Shown here in pieces: positions 1 to 10,824 of a stretch of 64,000 nucleotides of DNA (position 1 is its first letter; each line of letters starts with the position of its first letter). The stretch is taken from the NCBI GenBank assembly GCA_051294375.1, contig CM119264.1, positions 19,785,590-19,849,589 on the forward strand, written 5' to 3'. Position numbers and translations under genes: made by a program. Below the pieces are notes generated by a model, which was not told where the DNA came from, searched no databases, and saw only the letters and a program-made list of their open reading frames with translations. This DNA is from Paraspadella gotoi (Eukaryota; Chaetognatha).

Positions 1-147
1 AGCTAAAAGTGATAATAATAATTTTAACAATTAACTACTATAAATTAGTGAATATGAAAAGTGAAAAATGAAAGGTGAAAGATTTGAGGGATATAAGTTT
101 GGAATAGTTGTTAAAGTGAAAATTTAAGAATAAAGAAAGAGCTCAAA

Positions 148-684
148 ATGAGCTGGCCCCCTTTGGTTGAAGGCTTCCTTGCGGGAAGAGTCCAAGGGCT
201 ACCCGAATGTCTGTCTGGCCTGGTACGCTTGTCGACTGCCCTCTTCTCGCCTGCTGGCGAGGCTGGCGGTTGTCCATTCCTGCCGCTTTTGCAACATGAG
301 TTGTGGACTCCTCCCCTTCCTCCTGCAGCCGTCTTTTGGGTGGGCGCTCACTCCACTGAGAGAGAGAGTGAGTTGCTGCAGGTGAAGGAGAGGCATCGTT
401 TGCCCATTGCCTGCGCAAAGGTCTCCGACTGTTTCTTTGAGTGGATACAGGGGAATCATTGTGCGGACGTGGTGGAGACAGGGCATCCACCAAGCGTATC
501 AGAGCTTGGAGGGAGATCGAATCGTCTTCCATCACGGTTCAAAGAGGGCTCAAGGGCTTTGATGTAAATTGCCTCTCTAATACCTCTTGAGAACCAGTTT
601 GGGTCATGGGACAGCACGAGACAGTCTGACTCTCTGAATAGATGGCCAGTATTTGCTGTGTGTTTGGCAACAGCAGATAGATAG
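148..684 (-). pseudogene. PLE GIY-YIG endonuclease, C-terminal part
   Basis: Minus-strand translation shows AVAKHTANTGHLF followed by REAIYIKALEPSLNRD. This is the characteristic end of the GIY-YIG nuclease fused to Penelope-like reverse transcriptases (His-x-x-Asn-x-Gly-His, then Arg-Glu-Ala and Leu-Asn-Arg-Asp). In the family this domain nicks the target DNA to prime reverse transcription. About 130 less conserved codons follow toward base 148 and are rich in Arg, Gln and Pro. A hAT-like MITE at 685-1150 interrupts the frame on the N-terminal side. The catalytic GIY and YIG motifs are not visible, so this fragment is inactive. The second copy at 15445-15981 is the same sequence with extra indels. 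Confidence 0.75.
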
Positions 685-1150
685 TAAGGCGGGCCAAAAT
701 TGACAAAAAATTTTTTACAAAAAATATTTTTTAAGAACGGATTCCTATCGAGCTTGAAAAGTTAAATGAAAGTTAGTACTACAATTTTTTAAAATTTTGA
801 CAATAAATTGGTTAAAAGTAGAAAAAAACCTTAAAAAATCATCATCATCATCATCATTGGCTGAATTTTATAATTTTTTTAAATTTTTATAAATAAAACC
901 AAAAAAAATTTAAAAGTTGTAGTAATAACTTTTATCTAACTTTTAAAGCTCTAGCAGAATCTATTAAAAAAAATTGAAAAATTAAAAAAAAATTTTAAAC
1001 TTTATGTAGTAATAAAATAATCTTTAAATGCTTCCGTGCGCTTATTAATAAGATAAATTTAAAAAAATATTTTTATTTTCAAATTCTTTAACAGTCACTT
1101 AACCATTATTTATTTGAGAGAACTTCTAGTTTTCAACCTGTTCCGGCCTA
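685..1150. mobile_element. hAT-like MITE, 8-bp TSD ATAGATAG
   Basis: The 466-bp AT-rich insert starts TAAGGCGGGCC and ends TTCCGGCCTA, giving imperfect terminal inverted repeats. It is flanked by the exact 8-bp duplication ATAGATAG at 677-684 and 1151-1158. An 8-bp duplication is the hAT signature. It has no coding capacity and splits the PLE endonuclease frame. The same insertion, at the same site, is present in PLE copy 2 from 15982. Confidence 0.8.
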
Positions 1151-1158
1151 ATAGATAG

Positions 1159-1270
1159 TGCCCTCTCGCGTCGCGATAGGGCTTTGTGTGCTGCTGAAAG
1201 TGGTCCATCAGAGACGCCCATGTATGCTGCTGCACAGGCTTGGTTTCCCGTTCCTGCACAGGCCGTCCAA
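1159..1270 (-). pseudogene. PLE endonuclease, N-terminal segment
   Basis: The minus strand reads GRPVQER, then in a shifted frame AAAYMGVSDGPLSAAHKA. This fits the middle of the Penelope GIY-YIG domain (Gly-Arg-x-x-x-Glu-Arg then an Ala-rich helix). The segment lies directly between the nested MITE (685-1150) and the nested TIR element (1273 on), so it is the piece linking 148-684 to the part lost by truncation. At least one frameshift is present. The equivalent piece of copy 2 is at 17845-17968. Confidence 0.55.
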
Positions 1271-1272
1271 TA

Positions 1273-1572
1273 CCATGATGGGAAAAAAAAGTGTCGCGGT
1301 TTAAAAAAGCCAGTTAATTTTATTTGGCTAATAAATAAGTTTTAATAAAATGATTATTTTTTAACAGCATTAAATTATTCAATGCATTCAAATACTTCCA
1401 AAAGAGGTTATCTCTAACTGTTTTCACTTTTTTTTGGATTAAGAAAACTACTCATATTGTTGTTAAAATTATATCTCTGACATGATATTTTTTATCAGAT
1501 TTGGGATAAAAAATGGTCTTTAGCAAGCAATAAAAAAGATTGATCCTCTATAAAGTAAACCAGGTTTGAGTT
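1273..1572. mobile_element. TIR-A DNA element, truncated
   Basis: It begins CCATGATGGG then an A run and GTGTCGCGG, preceded by the target TA at 1271-1272. This is the left terminus of the TIR-A family seen complete at 17970-18923 and 60298-61193. Similarity ends at about 1572 and the other terminus is missing. Confidence 0.75.
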
Positions 1573-2680
1573 CCCGAGAGAGATGTTTAACCAAAATGCA
1601 AGTACATGCAGACTGATATTCATTATATACTCACCAAATAAGTATTCCATAAAACCTATTTTCTGTTTTGTCTTATAATACGGATATGATTATCAAAGAA
1701 TTCAAATCAAATTAGCATATATCGTCCTAAAGTAAGCAACACGTATTTATTTGAATATTTGTTCAGATTTTAAATTCATTAATGAATTTTTTAAAATTTG
1801 TCTACGATATATGGTCCCACCCTGTATATTTTCAAATTATGTACTACATCTACGTCTGCATGTTTACGAGAGCGGCTAAGATTAAAACCAAAATATGAAA
1901 TTAAAAGTGGCAAGCATACTCGTATTTTAGATATATCTGCTATTTACTCAACTATAAAACAAAAGGTAATAATTGGATCTTTTTTTATGGAAGAAGGAAC
2001 ACACCACAGCAACAATATGCTATAAATTCTAAATATTTTGAAATATTTTTATTAACCATTAATATAATAACTTAACATTTGCGCCATTTTATACATTACA
2101 TTTATGGGGATCATTTGGGTTATAACCTAAACGGAGAACAATGTGATTTTATAAATTAGTGCGCCAATAGATTAAGAAGCATTAGAAAAAAAGAAGCCAC
2201 ATTCTACAAGCTAACTTGTTTCTTTGAATGTTTCATTCATGCGTTCTCCTGCTCCGATATCAAGTGGATGGAAGGATGGAAAGAATCAAGCAATGCTAAG
2301 GTATCTCCTCTACTTTTTTGAACTTTTGTCACACAAAAACAATTAAGGGAATTGTATAGAATAAAATATGAATCCGAATTTGAAAAGAAAGCAGTATAAA
2401 CCATTGCAAGAAACTATTTTATACTTACAAATATCTATTAACAGCTTAAATAGTTTTAAACTTCCTTTTATTGAACTCAGGAATCGTTTTCAAACAAAAA
2501 TTGAAAGAGCAGCTTTACCAACTTATATTCAAAGAACCCTTTGCCTGTAATTCTGGAAAATATGAAATTATTGGCCAAATACAATGTTGGTGAAGTAATA
2601 CTGAATGCAACTTAAAATTACTTCTCCCCCATTTTTTGAAAAACCACTAAAAGATGTGGAACTCGGGTAAGAAATGTTAT
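1573..2680. other. AT-rich noncoding stretch
   Basis: I see no supported gene. A mariner-type terminus (GGTCCCACCCTGTA) stands at about 1815-1829 without a recognisable partner. The open frame at 2368-2550 (60 codons) has no family resemblance and AT-driven composition, so I do not call it. Confidence 0.4.
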
Positions 2681-2689
2681 GTATAGACT

Positions 2690-2830
2690 TTGTGGATAAG
2701 GGCTTAGTGGGCTGAAGAGTGTCTCCTGCGCACACTTGTTTCAACCCCTCTAACAGCCATGGAACGGGTCTGGCTTAAAAGTTATCCCCCTACAGGTGGT
2801 TTACAGCCGTCCTCACTAAAGGCGGAACAG
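2690..2830. repeat. Repeat shared with 28320-28700
   Basis: The phrase GCCATGGAACGGGTC and surrounding text (a GATAAGG start, a GGCTGAA block, AAAGGCGGAAC near the end) recur at 28320-28700. That copy contains a tRNA-like head, so this is probably a partial copy of the same SINE-like family. Bases 2880-3330 that follow resemble the 685-1150 MITE family in part (ACATAGAGCTTGAAAAGTTA). Confidence 0.5.
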
Positions 2831-3384
2831 TATTACAACTAACAGAATTCGGTATAAATATTGTTACTGTGTTTTTAAAGATAAAAAAAATTAGATTATT
2901 TTAATGGAAAGCATGAGAAGCTATTTTATATTTTCCCAATACCGGATTCTACATAGAGCTTGAAAAGTTAGTGAAGGTTACTTATACAGACTGTTTTTAA
3001 AATTTAATGATTTATCTATGAAAATTAACAAAAACTATAAAATTTATATGAATGATGATCGATGATTTTTTAAGATTTTTGTCAAATTTTAGCCTATTTT
3101 ATCCAAATTAAAATTTAAGAAATTGTAGTACAAACCTTTATCTTACTTATTTAATCCTTTATCAGATCCATTTTAAAAATTTAAATTCTTAAAAAAATTA
3201 TTAAGCATTTCTTATATAATTTTTTTAAATTATTAAAATGCTTCGATGTGTGAGGAAATTTAATTTTCATCAAAATTTAACATCATAAGTCAATTTGGCT
3301 TGAAAAGGACAAGACTTTTAATGCAGACTTTTCATATTGTAAAAAATGTTAAATTTGGCTGCACTGCATCCCGAAGGTAAGTAA

Positions 3385-3983
3385 CTCAGGCGAGCCAAAA
3401 TTGATCAACCTTTTTATATTAAGAGTTCTGTAAATATAAAATTCATTTGGTCCATCATATACTTAATCAAATATTTAATATCACTTTTTTAACTAGTGAG
3501 CACAGTTATATACATTAAAGCATTTATAATATTTATCAATACATAGGCAAAATTTTTTTTCTAAAAATGTTATCTTTTCAGACGGATTCCAGATAGCCCA
3601 TAAAAGTTGTCTACACAAAGTATAAATGCGTTTTCAATATTTTGATGATAAGTGGGTCAAATAATGAAAATCATCCATCTTCATCGTCGACCTAAATTGT
3701 TTTTTTTTTTGATTTTTTTGTTGCTAATTTTAATGCAATAAAACAAAAAAATTGGAATATTTGTAGTAATATTTTTTATTTATTATTTCATCTCTACACG
3801 AATCCGATTTTTAAAAAATCTTATTTTGAAAAAAATTTTCATGATTTATAGTAATCAAATAAACTTTAATACTTTTGTTATTAATTATATATATAAAATC
3901 TTAATTTTTTTTAATTTGCGTCATCCCACAGGGATGTTCTAACGTATTATATACAGACACTCTTAGTTTTACTTTATTCCGCC
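3385..3983. mobile_element. hAT-like MITE of the 685-1150 type
   Basis: It starts near CAGGCGAGCCAAAATTGA and ends TTCCGCCCTA, matching the termini of the 685-1150 element. Flanks read GTAAGTAA on the left and GTAAGTAC on the right, a near-perfect 8-bp duplication. The interior is AT-rich with no coding signal and includes an ATCATCG-rich patch. Confidence 0.6.
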
Positions 3984-4045
3984 CTAGTAAGTACAATTGG
4001 GGATCGATCCGGAACGCGAATGGTCATAAGCTGAGAATTACTCAA
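3984..4045 (-). repeat. tRNA-like SINE head, fragment
   Basis: The minus strand has a B-box-like GGATCGATCCCC preceded by CTTATGACCATT and CTTGAGTAATTC, aligned with the tRNA-like head at 28440-28525. The MITE at 3385-3983 has inserted into it. Confidence 0.45.
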
Positions 4046-5095
4046 GAAAACCGCAATATCAACGAACAGAGTTATGCTGCATAGGCGAGGAATTTTATTT
4101 TATAAAACGGACATTTTTCAGCTTGATACACCCTTCTTCATCGTAAAACTGAGTGGTAAAAAAAATTTAATTTTGTATACGTCTTGTTCCAATGAAAGAA
4201 ATAATAACAAGAATGTAATTCTTTCGCTCATTTGCGTTTGGTAAGGAGATCAACCTTCACTTTGGTGAACTATTTCATTTTTTTAATTGACTCAATATCG
4301 CAAACCAAAAACCAACCAAAAAGGCTCGAATTTTTTTTTTTTAGTATTTGGTAAAACTATTCAATTGGATGCAACTGTATTGGAACTCCAGAACCTCGTT
4401 GTGAAATGGTTTAAAGGATGATAAGCCCTCTGACTTTGATGGAGATCGCAATACGAATAGAAGTAATTTCATTATTGTCGCATTATTGTCTGAAATTAAA
4501 AGTAATATTCTAATTTTAAAGCGACAAAAAACCAACCACCTTTTGATAAATTAAAAAACTACTGAAGTAGATGCCGGCTTCATATAAAAGTGATAGGTGC
4601 AATGATGGCAGGATATAGCGATTCAGTTGGACGGATCGCCGTTTTTGGTAAGATTAGGTTTTAAAAATATTCTTTATTTTTCTCTACAGACTCATTCTTA
4701 AATGGGAATAAAAAAAATCAAGATTCAGTTGATCATTTATTACGAGTAGCCATAAACCGATCTAAGTTAAATCAAATTCATTATAGTGTCAAAATTAATC
4801 TATTATAAGCATAGATTATAATGTTAAAATATTTTTTTTTAAATAGCTTTCTTCTAAGTCTAATTAAATAATTTATTACTATAATAAAGAAAAGAAAATT
4901 GAAATACTTAAATATTGATTCTGTTAGAGAATAAAAGTTAGCAAAAATTTATATCACGTTTTAAAATTATCATTTTCCCATTAAAAAGTTTTAAAGAAAG
5001 ATTTTTTTGAAAAGATGAGAGATGAAATTTTTTTATTTTTTTTGAAAAGTATCATTATTAGTGAGTACTATTCTGTAATTATTTTTTTTTACAGA
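4046..5095. other. AT-rich stretch, no gene seen
   Basis: It holds short homopolymer runs and scattered fragments. I find no exon-like reading frame with splice sites, RNA gene or intact element. Confidence 0.35.
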
Positions 5096-6216
5096 AATGT
5101 AGCCCAGTCGTGTTATTTGTAAAATAGTACTACCCTTATATAATATCAAGTTTCAAATATTTGTTTTAATTCTGAGAACAGATTCAAAATTTTTGTAAAA
5201 AGTTGAAGAAAGAAATAATAAACCTTTTAAAAATGATGTCATTAGTAGGTTAAAATTATAAAAAACTATTTTTTAAGCTGGAAATTATAAATCGGCGTTT
5301 TAAATATACGTTTTTTTTATATTTTGACACACTTAATGAAAAAAAATTTGAAGAAATAATCTATACTTTCTATATCAACTTATTGCATAGGAATCCAATC
5401 CGATCTTAAATTTTAAAAAATTTATTTTGAAATTTAGAGACTATTTATATTATTATTATATATTAAATAAGCTTACTGGGCCCACTAAGGCATAGTGAAA
5501 GTACATAACGGAAAATTTTAAAAAGTCAATTATGAACAACATACCATCAGTGAACATTAATTTGTAAAAAATTAATTTTATTTTTTTAATTTTTGCAGTA
5601 GGCTAAATTTATATATAGTGATCTTCCTTATTTCAAATTTCAAATAGCTTTTCTTAAGTTTGATTGCAGATTTGAATTCGCTTATCAAAAAGGTTGATAA
5701 GAAAATATAAATCATTCTTAAAAAATTCTTTCATTAAAGTGGGTTAAAATTATAAAAACATATATTAATATATAAAAGTTAATTTTAACTTAAAATATAG
5801 TTTTCTCATTTTTGACACCACTTAATGAAGAATTTTTTCAACACAGAACTATATGTTTCTTTTTATCACTTTTATGAACAAATATTAAATCTGCAAAAAA
5901 ATCTTAATGAAAAAAACGTTTTGAAATTTTAACATTTCATTGGTTTAGTACTAGATAAATATGGCCTACAGCATAAAATTGTAAATTTTTTTTATTACAT
6001 AAATGTTTATTAGGATACATGTTGTTCGTTCCGCTCATCTTTTAGAAATTTTTAAATTAAAAGTTAAATTGTAAAAATTTTACTATGCTTGGTAGCCACT
6101 AATGTAATAATTATAAAAGTAAATTACCAAAGTAATTTTTATTAGTTTTAATTTTTATGCTTTATATGCTAAATTTAAATTTTCTAAAATTTTATTATTT
6201 CACATCACTCTAAATG
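5096..6216. mobile_element. Two nested AT-rich MITEs
   Basis: The outer element begins TAGCCCAGTC and ends CACATCACTCTA. The same pair of ends occurs at 13990-14490, 29183-29683 and, inverted, 27350-28165. At about 5485-6091 a second element (TAAGGCATAGTGAAA to ACTATGCTT) interrupts it inside the phrase ACTGGGCCCAC...GGTAGCCACTAATG. Both are strongly self-complementary (arms around TTCTTTCATTAAGTGGGT) and noncoding. Confidence 0.6.
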
Positions 6217-7401
6217 TTATTGTGTTTTTGCTTTTTCTTTTTTCTCAACCATGCTTCAGTTTGATTTGTAGAGCTAGATATATATTCCATACAAAATTTC
6301 ATTGAAAACTTATTCTTTTTTAAAAAGGCGAATTTTTTATTATTAAGTGCCTTTTGACCTCTTTTTTAAACAAAAACAAAAATAATTAAGGTAATAGAGT
6401 TATATTATATTATTTTGATTTTAAAATACAAATATGTGGGCTAAATAATGTTTTTTGTTAAAATTCTCAGATCTGTTTTAAAAACGGAAGTGGTTTGTGG
6501 CAAAAAGTGGCTCTGAAAATCCAATAAAGAAGGCCAATCGGGGAAATTTTTTATGGTGATATTCGTTTTCTTCACTAAATTTTTGCAATAAGAACTTTGC
6601 AAGAACCTAGAACTTATAAAATTGGTTTGATTAATTCTGGGAGAACTATTAGACAGATAACTTTTTAAGCTATCTGAATCTGTTCTAAAAAACTATAATT
6701 TAGTGAAAAAAGTTGTTTATCCAAAAATAATTTTAAAAAATTAATGCACTAGGGTATATACGCATATAGAAATTGGAGATTTTTTTTTTCTTTCTATTAA
6801 AAGTTTTCTAAAATGTTTTAAAATTTTCATTTGAGCAGTTACTCACTTAAATATTTGCTCGACATCGCATTGAGTCCGGCTACCCCTGAAAGTTCAGGTT
6901 CTATAAGGTGACGTTTTTTTTCGCCATTCCTCTCTGCCTGATTCAGTAATTAAACAAAATAGCTTCTCTTCATAGCTATGGAAGACAGAGATAGGAAGTT
7001 GAAATAAGAAAGAATCGTTGATATTTAAATTTTTTAACAGTTCCTCCAATGTTTTGAAATACCATTATTAGAAAAAATTAGAAGCAGCTTGTGTGAAGAA
7101 ACTTTTACTTTTGAAGTAAAAGTTATTAGGCATTCCGTCTCCAGATATAACTTGGCTTCAAGGTCAATTGTTGTAATTTAGAATTGTCTTATGGCCGTAT
7201 TCACCATCTTCCTCTCTATTCACTTCTTAATTTATAAAACCTTTTTTATTCGCTGTAATACATACTCTATTTTATATATTAAGGATTTATTCGTTTTATC
7301 TTTTATCGTCTTAACTGTCAATTGTGTCTTTTATTTCAGAAAAAATATATAATAAAGATAAAATGTAATGTTAAAACCCAACTAATAAATATTTTTTATA
7401 G
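6217..7401. other. AT-rich stretch, no gene seen
   Basis: No supported gene or intact element. CCGGCTACCCCTGAA near 6876 resembles, inverted, GGTAGGGGTAGCCC at 34814, suggesting a shared repeat fragment. Confidence 0.35.
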
Positions 7402-7445
7402 GATGATAAACCAGTAAAACGACCTAAGAAAGAGAAGAAGAGGAA
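7402..7445 (+). CDS. Candidate small Lys-rich exon of the Ig gene
   Basis: A good acceptor (T-rich tract then ATAG at 7398-7401) is followed by an open frame reading DDKPVKRPKKEKKRK, which stops at TGA unless the weak donor GTGACT at 7446 is used. Such Lys/Glu/Pro-rich linkers are common between domains in giant muscle Ig proteins, and this lies upstream of and on the same strand as the Ig exons. The exon is short and the donor poor, so it could be chance or a terminal exon of another transcript. Confidence 0.25.
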
Positions 7446-7654
7446 GTGACTTTTGGAAATCCGAAATTGGCTTGCATAAAATGAACATTACAAAGTCTGT
7501 GAAAAAGATGCGGGAAAATATAGGTACGGTTGCTTAAGGTATTGAAATCTGAAAGTATTTTCTAATCTAATAGCCAAATGGCTGCGGTCATAGGTTGTAG
7601 TGAATACCGCGACTCTCCGTCATTTTGTTGATCTTGATCTCGATTATCTTAAAC

Positions 7655-7900
7655 TCTTCGGAATCTGCTTATCGCAGATTCCGCACTCTATGCAATTCAC
7701 TTTGTTGGTCTGTCGGTCCCATACAGTTAATTATTACATCTAGATTACATTGCAGATTGGATCGTAAGCGACATAATTTTTTAATCAGATTGCGTATTCG
7801 AATTAATCATGTTTTTTTTATTTTCCCTCATCGGAAAAAGTATTATCAATTAATCAACCCGATTAATCAAACTCAAATCGTTTGATTACCGCAAACTAAT
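7655..7900 (+). repeat. R1 family fragment (5' end)
   Basis: It has the degenerate R1 start hairpin (AATCTGCTTATCGCAGATT) followed by CACTTTGTTGGTCTGTCGGT, the R1 5' signature. Sequence then diverges into TTAATCA-rich text. Confidence 0.6.
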
Positions 7901-8241
7901 TTTAAAGGATTCGTAGGCTGATGGCGGCATTGTTTTGTCACACTAGTTCCTCATGCAGGGACTGCGGCAAACAACTTATTTTTTTATTGATTTTTTTTAG
8001 TGTATAAAGCAACTATAAGTGTTGGAAAAGCGACTCAACTGTAGTTTGATGCGTTGGAAGCCCACCTGAGTATGCATCATGTTCAAGGATATTGTTTCTA
8101 AAAGAAGGAGAAAGCTTAAGCTTGAGCTTGGAAGTTTTTGGTATGACTACTCGGAAGTAATTGGTATCCATCGAGACGAACCATTGAAAAAAATAAAAAA
8201 GATACAGTAGTCATTTAAAGAATGAAACCTAAAAAGGAGTT

Positions 8242-8490
8242 GAAATTAAATTTTATTTGGGTCAGCCGGATCAAAATAACTGGAAGCAAATTCAAACATA
8301 GGCATTAACATCAGCAAAGCTGCTCAGCGATGATGGTGTTTTAAAGTGATCGTTAAACAAATTTGGTTGGAACAAAAGAACATCAAGCTAATTGGTTTCT
8401 GAAACCCATGCCGAAGATTACTGAATCACATAAAGATGTTGGGTTGTGGCGTAAGGAGAAGTCAACACTGCCCTTCCATTGTGTAATTGA
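8242..8490 (+). CDS. Candidate exon: PH-like end plus start of first Ig domain
   Basis: In one frame the strand reads EIKFYLGQPDQNNWKQIQT, which resembles the last strand and Trp-bearing C-terminal helix of a pleckstrin-homology domain. About 70 bases on, another frame reads ANWFLKPMPKITESHKDVGL and then EKSTLPFHCVIDG, which looks like the first half of an I-set Ig domain up to its first Cys. A donor (GGTAAGTT) follows. Spliced to 12376, the text would run CVIDG-MPIPKAYWF, an ordinary Ig core. A PH domain directly before an Ig array is the arrangement of obscurin/UNC-89 proteins. Stops and frame changes break the exon; its neighbours carry clear homopolymer insertions, so sequencing error is possible, as is a decayed exon. 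The acceptor is not fixed (AG at 7999-8000 is one option). Confidence 0.4.
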
Positions 8491-8611
8491 CGGGTAAGTT
8501 TTTAAATGTTAAGCCAATGTGACTTAAAATAAGCGTTAAGTTGATAATAATTTCAGACATAACCACATTTGAATGGCCGACAAAGTTTTAATTAGAATAC
8601 CCAGTCTGAGT

Positions 8612-10705
8612 ATCAATTCTGTTCGTATTTTCCAAGCTCTTTTTAACTAAAAAGTTTTATTTAAAAAAAACTTTTGTCGCCCGAGCCAGGGTGTTGAAGA
8701 GTCAAATATGGAATTCACCAATTTTTTAAGTATTTTTACTTTTTCTAGTTATTTTTTTTTAATATAAGTAATCTTTAATCAAGTTATTACTTCTGATAAT
8801 GATTTAATTTATCCTATTTTAAGCTGTTTTTAAAACCATTCATATTAAAAAATATTAGTTTTTTAAGCTAAGCCAAGGGGTGTGAAGAGCTAAAATGTTT
8901 AAAAACTTTTTTTTTAATATTTATAAATTATAGTTTATATTTTTTTAAAGATAACTATTTAATAAATGTAAGAAAATATTTGATATCTTTAATGCATTGA
9001 GGCCGACTTCCACAGCTTTAAGTTAATCATTATATTAATTAATGTTTTTAAAACTGCAAACGCCAAAACTTCTATGATCAAAAGCAATTAATTTTAATTT
9101 TTAATCACAAAATATAATTGGTTTAAAGATATAATTTGAAATACAATATTCGGATATTACTATAAAAAATTGTTTACTTATTCTATATAATATAATTATA
9201 TTTATATTATAAATATAAATATATTTGTATTTAAAAAAATAATTTAAAAATGATAATCTAAATATAAATTTTGTACGGGGATAAGAGTAATTAGTTTTGG
9301 TTTTAACTCTATATAGCAATATTTTGTTATTATAATAAAATAATTTTTCTTAATATACAATAATTTTAAAAAAATAATAATTGTTTTTTAATTTTTTTCA
9401 TAAATAATTGTTTAACAAGGTTTTGTTTTTCTCACTAAATCTAAAAACACAATAAGGAAAAGAAGTTATGGTTTATAAAGAATTCATTAAAATAACTACC
9501 TCTTATAGTCCGATTCATATATTTAAATTAATTCATAAATTCATTAATTAATTACTTGATTAGTAATTTTAACAAGTTTAAATTATAAACATTGTATTGA
9601 ACTTGTTTATTGCATTTTTAGATCTATAAAAAAAATTTATATTAACAAAAAAATTTAATAAATTTGTTAACATTTTATTTTTTCGTTGTTAACAAATTCA
9701 TTAAATTTTCTTTGTATCTCTAAACAACAAAAAAGAAATAATCAAACATATGAAATGTTAACAATATTTTTTTATAAAAAAGTTTTTCTAAATAACTAAA
9801 ATTAAATTTTTAATTAAAATATAAATTCATTTCTATCCTAGCATCCCACGTAGTCCTCCCTAGCCCTAACCGTCCGCTTCGCGTCCAAGGCAAGCATGAA
9901 CTTGAACCTATCATCGGCCATAAACTTTCCATCTGTAACTTTCCAGTTGGGTATATCTACAACAACCTTGTTGATCATAATGCCTCATTTTACTTTACAA
10001 CCCGAATTAACAATTACTTCAAACTTTAAAACTAAACACTAACCCTTAACCTAATTTGCTAAAATTGCCATAACTAGAACATTAGTTTAACAGTTCATTA
10101 ACAAAATTATTATTTTTCTATGCGATATCGCATAAAATATGGATAGTGGATATCATTTGAATAATTATATCTTTTGGTTGTAACAATTTCATTATATGAT
10201 TAAAAAATTTTATGAATTGCTTTGTTTTTAAAATAAATCTTTAAAAAAAAACTTTTTAGAAATAGGTCACAATATTTTTAATGCTTTTAATTATAAAAAA
10301 TATAATTAACTATTTTATTAACTTAAAAAAACATTTAAAATTTTTAAATATTTTATTATCATGATTAAAATTATGTAATCCTTAAAAAAATAATAAATTA
10401 TTATTTGAAAATATTAAAAAACAATTTAGAAATTTTAGCTCTTTTAACACCCCTGGCTTAAGCCCTAAACCATATTTTTTGAGAATGAATGTTTTAAAAA
10501 ATAGTTAAATATGATAATTTAAAAGCATTATCATTAGTAATTAACTTGATTAATGTTAAATTACTGAAAAAAAGCTAAAAAATACTCTAAAAGGGTGAAA
10601 TCCATATTTTGGCTCTTTAACACCCTGGCTCGGGCAAAAAAGTTTTTTTTAAAATAAAACTTTTAGTTAAAAGAGCTTGGAAAAACGAACGAAATGACAC
10701 GCGAG
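8612..10705. mobile_element. Foldback element, long inverted arms
   Basis: Left arm text (CCAAGCTCTTTTTAACTAAA, then CCCGAGCCAGGGTGTT, then a CCAAGGGGTGTGAAGAGCTA block) returns inverted at 10700-10425 (AACACCCTGGCTCGGGC, then AGCTCTTTTAACACCCCTGG). Arms extend at least 280 bp each, with further similarity inward. The centre (9838-9978) has an unusually GC-balanced small ORF. No transposase is visible. Confidence 0.7.
9838..9978 (-). CDS. Small ORF, 46 codons, unknown
   Basis: It runs from ATG at 9978 to TAG at 9838-9840 on the minus strand, with an in-frame stop three codons upstream. The product begins MINKVVVDIPNWKVTDGKF and ends AREDYVGC. It is charged, balanced and has third positions far richer in G and C than the surroundings, which looks like real or recently real coding sequence. 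I do not recognise the family. It sits in the middle of the foldback element at 8612-10705, so it may be a captured exon or the remains of an element-encoded protein. Absence from other copies of the element in the window cannot be tested because no second copy is present. Confidence 0.35.
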   Translation of the reverse strand: MINKVVVDIPNWKVTDGKFMADDRFKFMLALDAKRTVRAREDYVGC

Positions 10706-10824
10706 ACTGGTTGTTTATTTAAAACATTGTCGATTCAAATTGTCTAATGAGCATGCCATCTATTTGTAGTATAGAAAATTTAAAGAAGCAAAAACTCAAT
10801 AGTTAAACATAATTTTTTGTTTTA

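Larger units (their letters stand above)
1..1572 (-). mobile_element. Penelope-like retroelement, copy 1 (3' part)
   Basis: Bases 1-1020 and 1022-1572 are repeated almost base for base at 15303-16320 and 17730-18310. Read on the minus strand it carries the C-terminal end of a Penelope-type polyprotein (GIY-YIG endonuclease), a short 3' untranslated stretch (about 1-145) and two nested DNA elements (685-1150 and 1273-1572). The pLTR expected beyond the 3' end lies outside the window to the left. Similarity stops at about 1572 inside the nested TIR element, which fits a 5'-truncated copy of a parent that already held both insertions. Confidence 0.75.

Noticed and set aside
148-567. Plus-strand frames over the PLE end
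   Set aside because: Shadows of the minus-strand PLE endonuclease tail, which has recognisable motifs.
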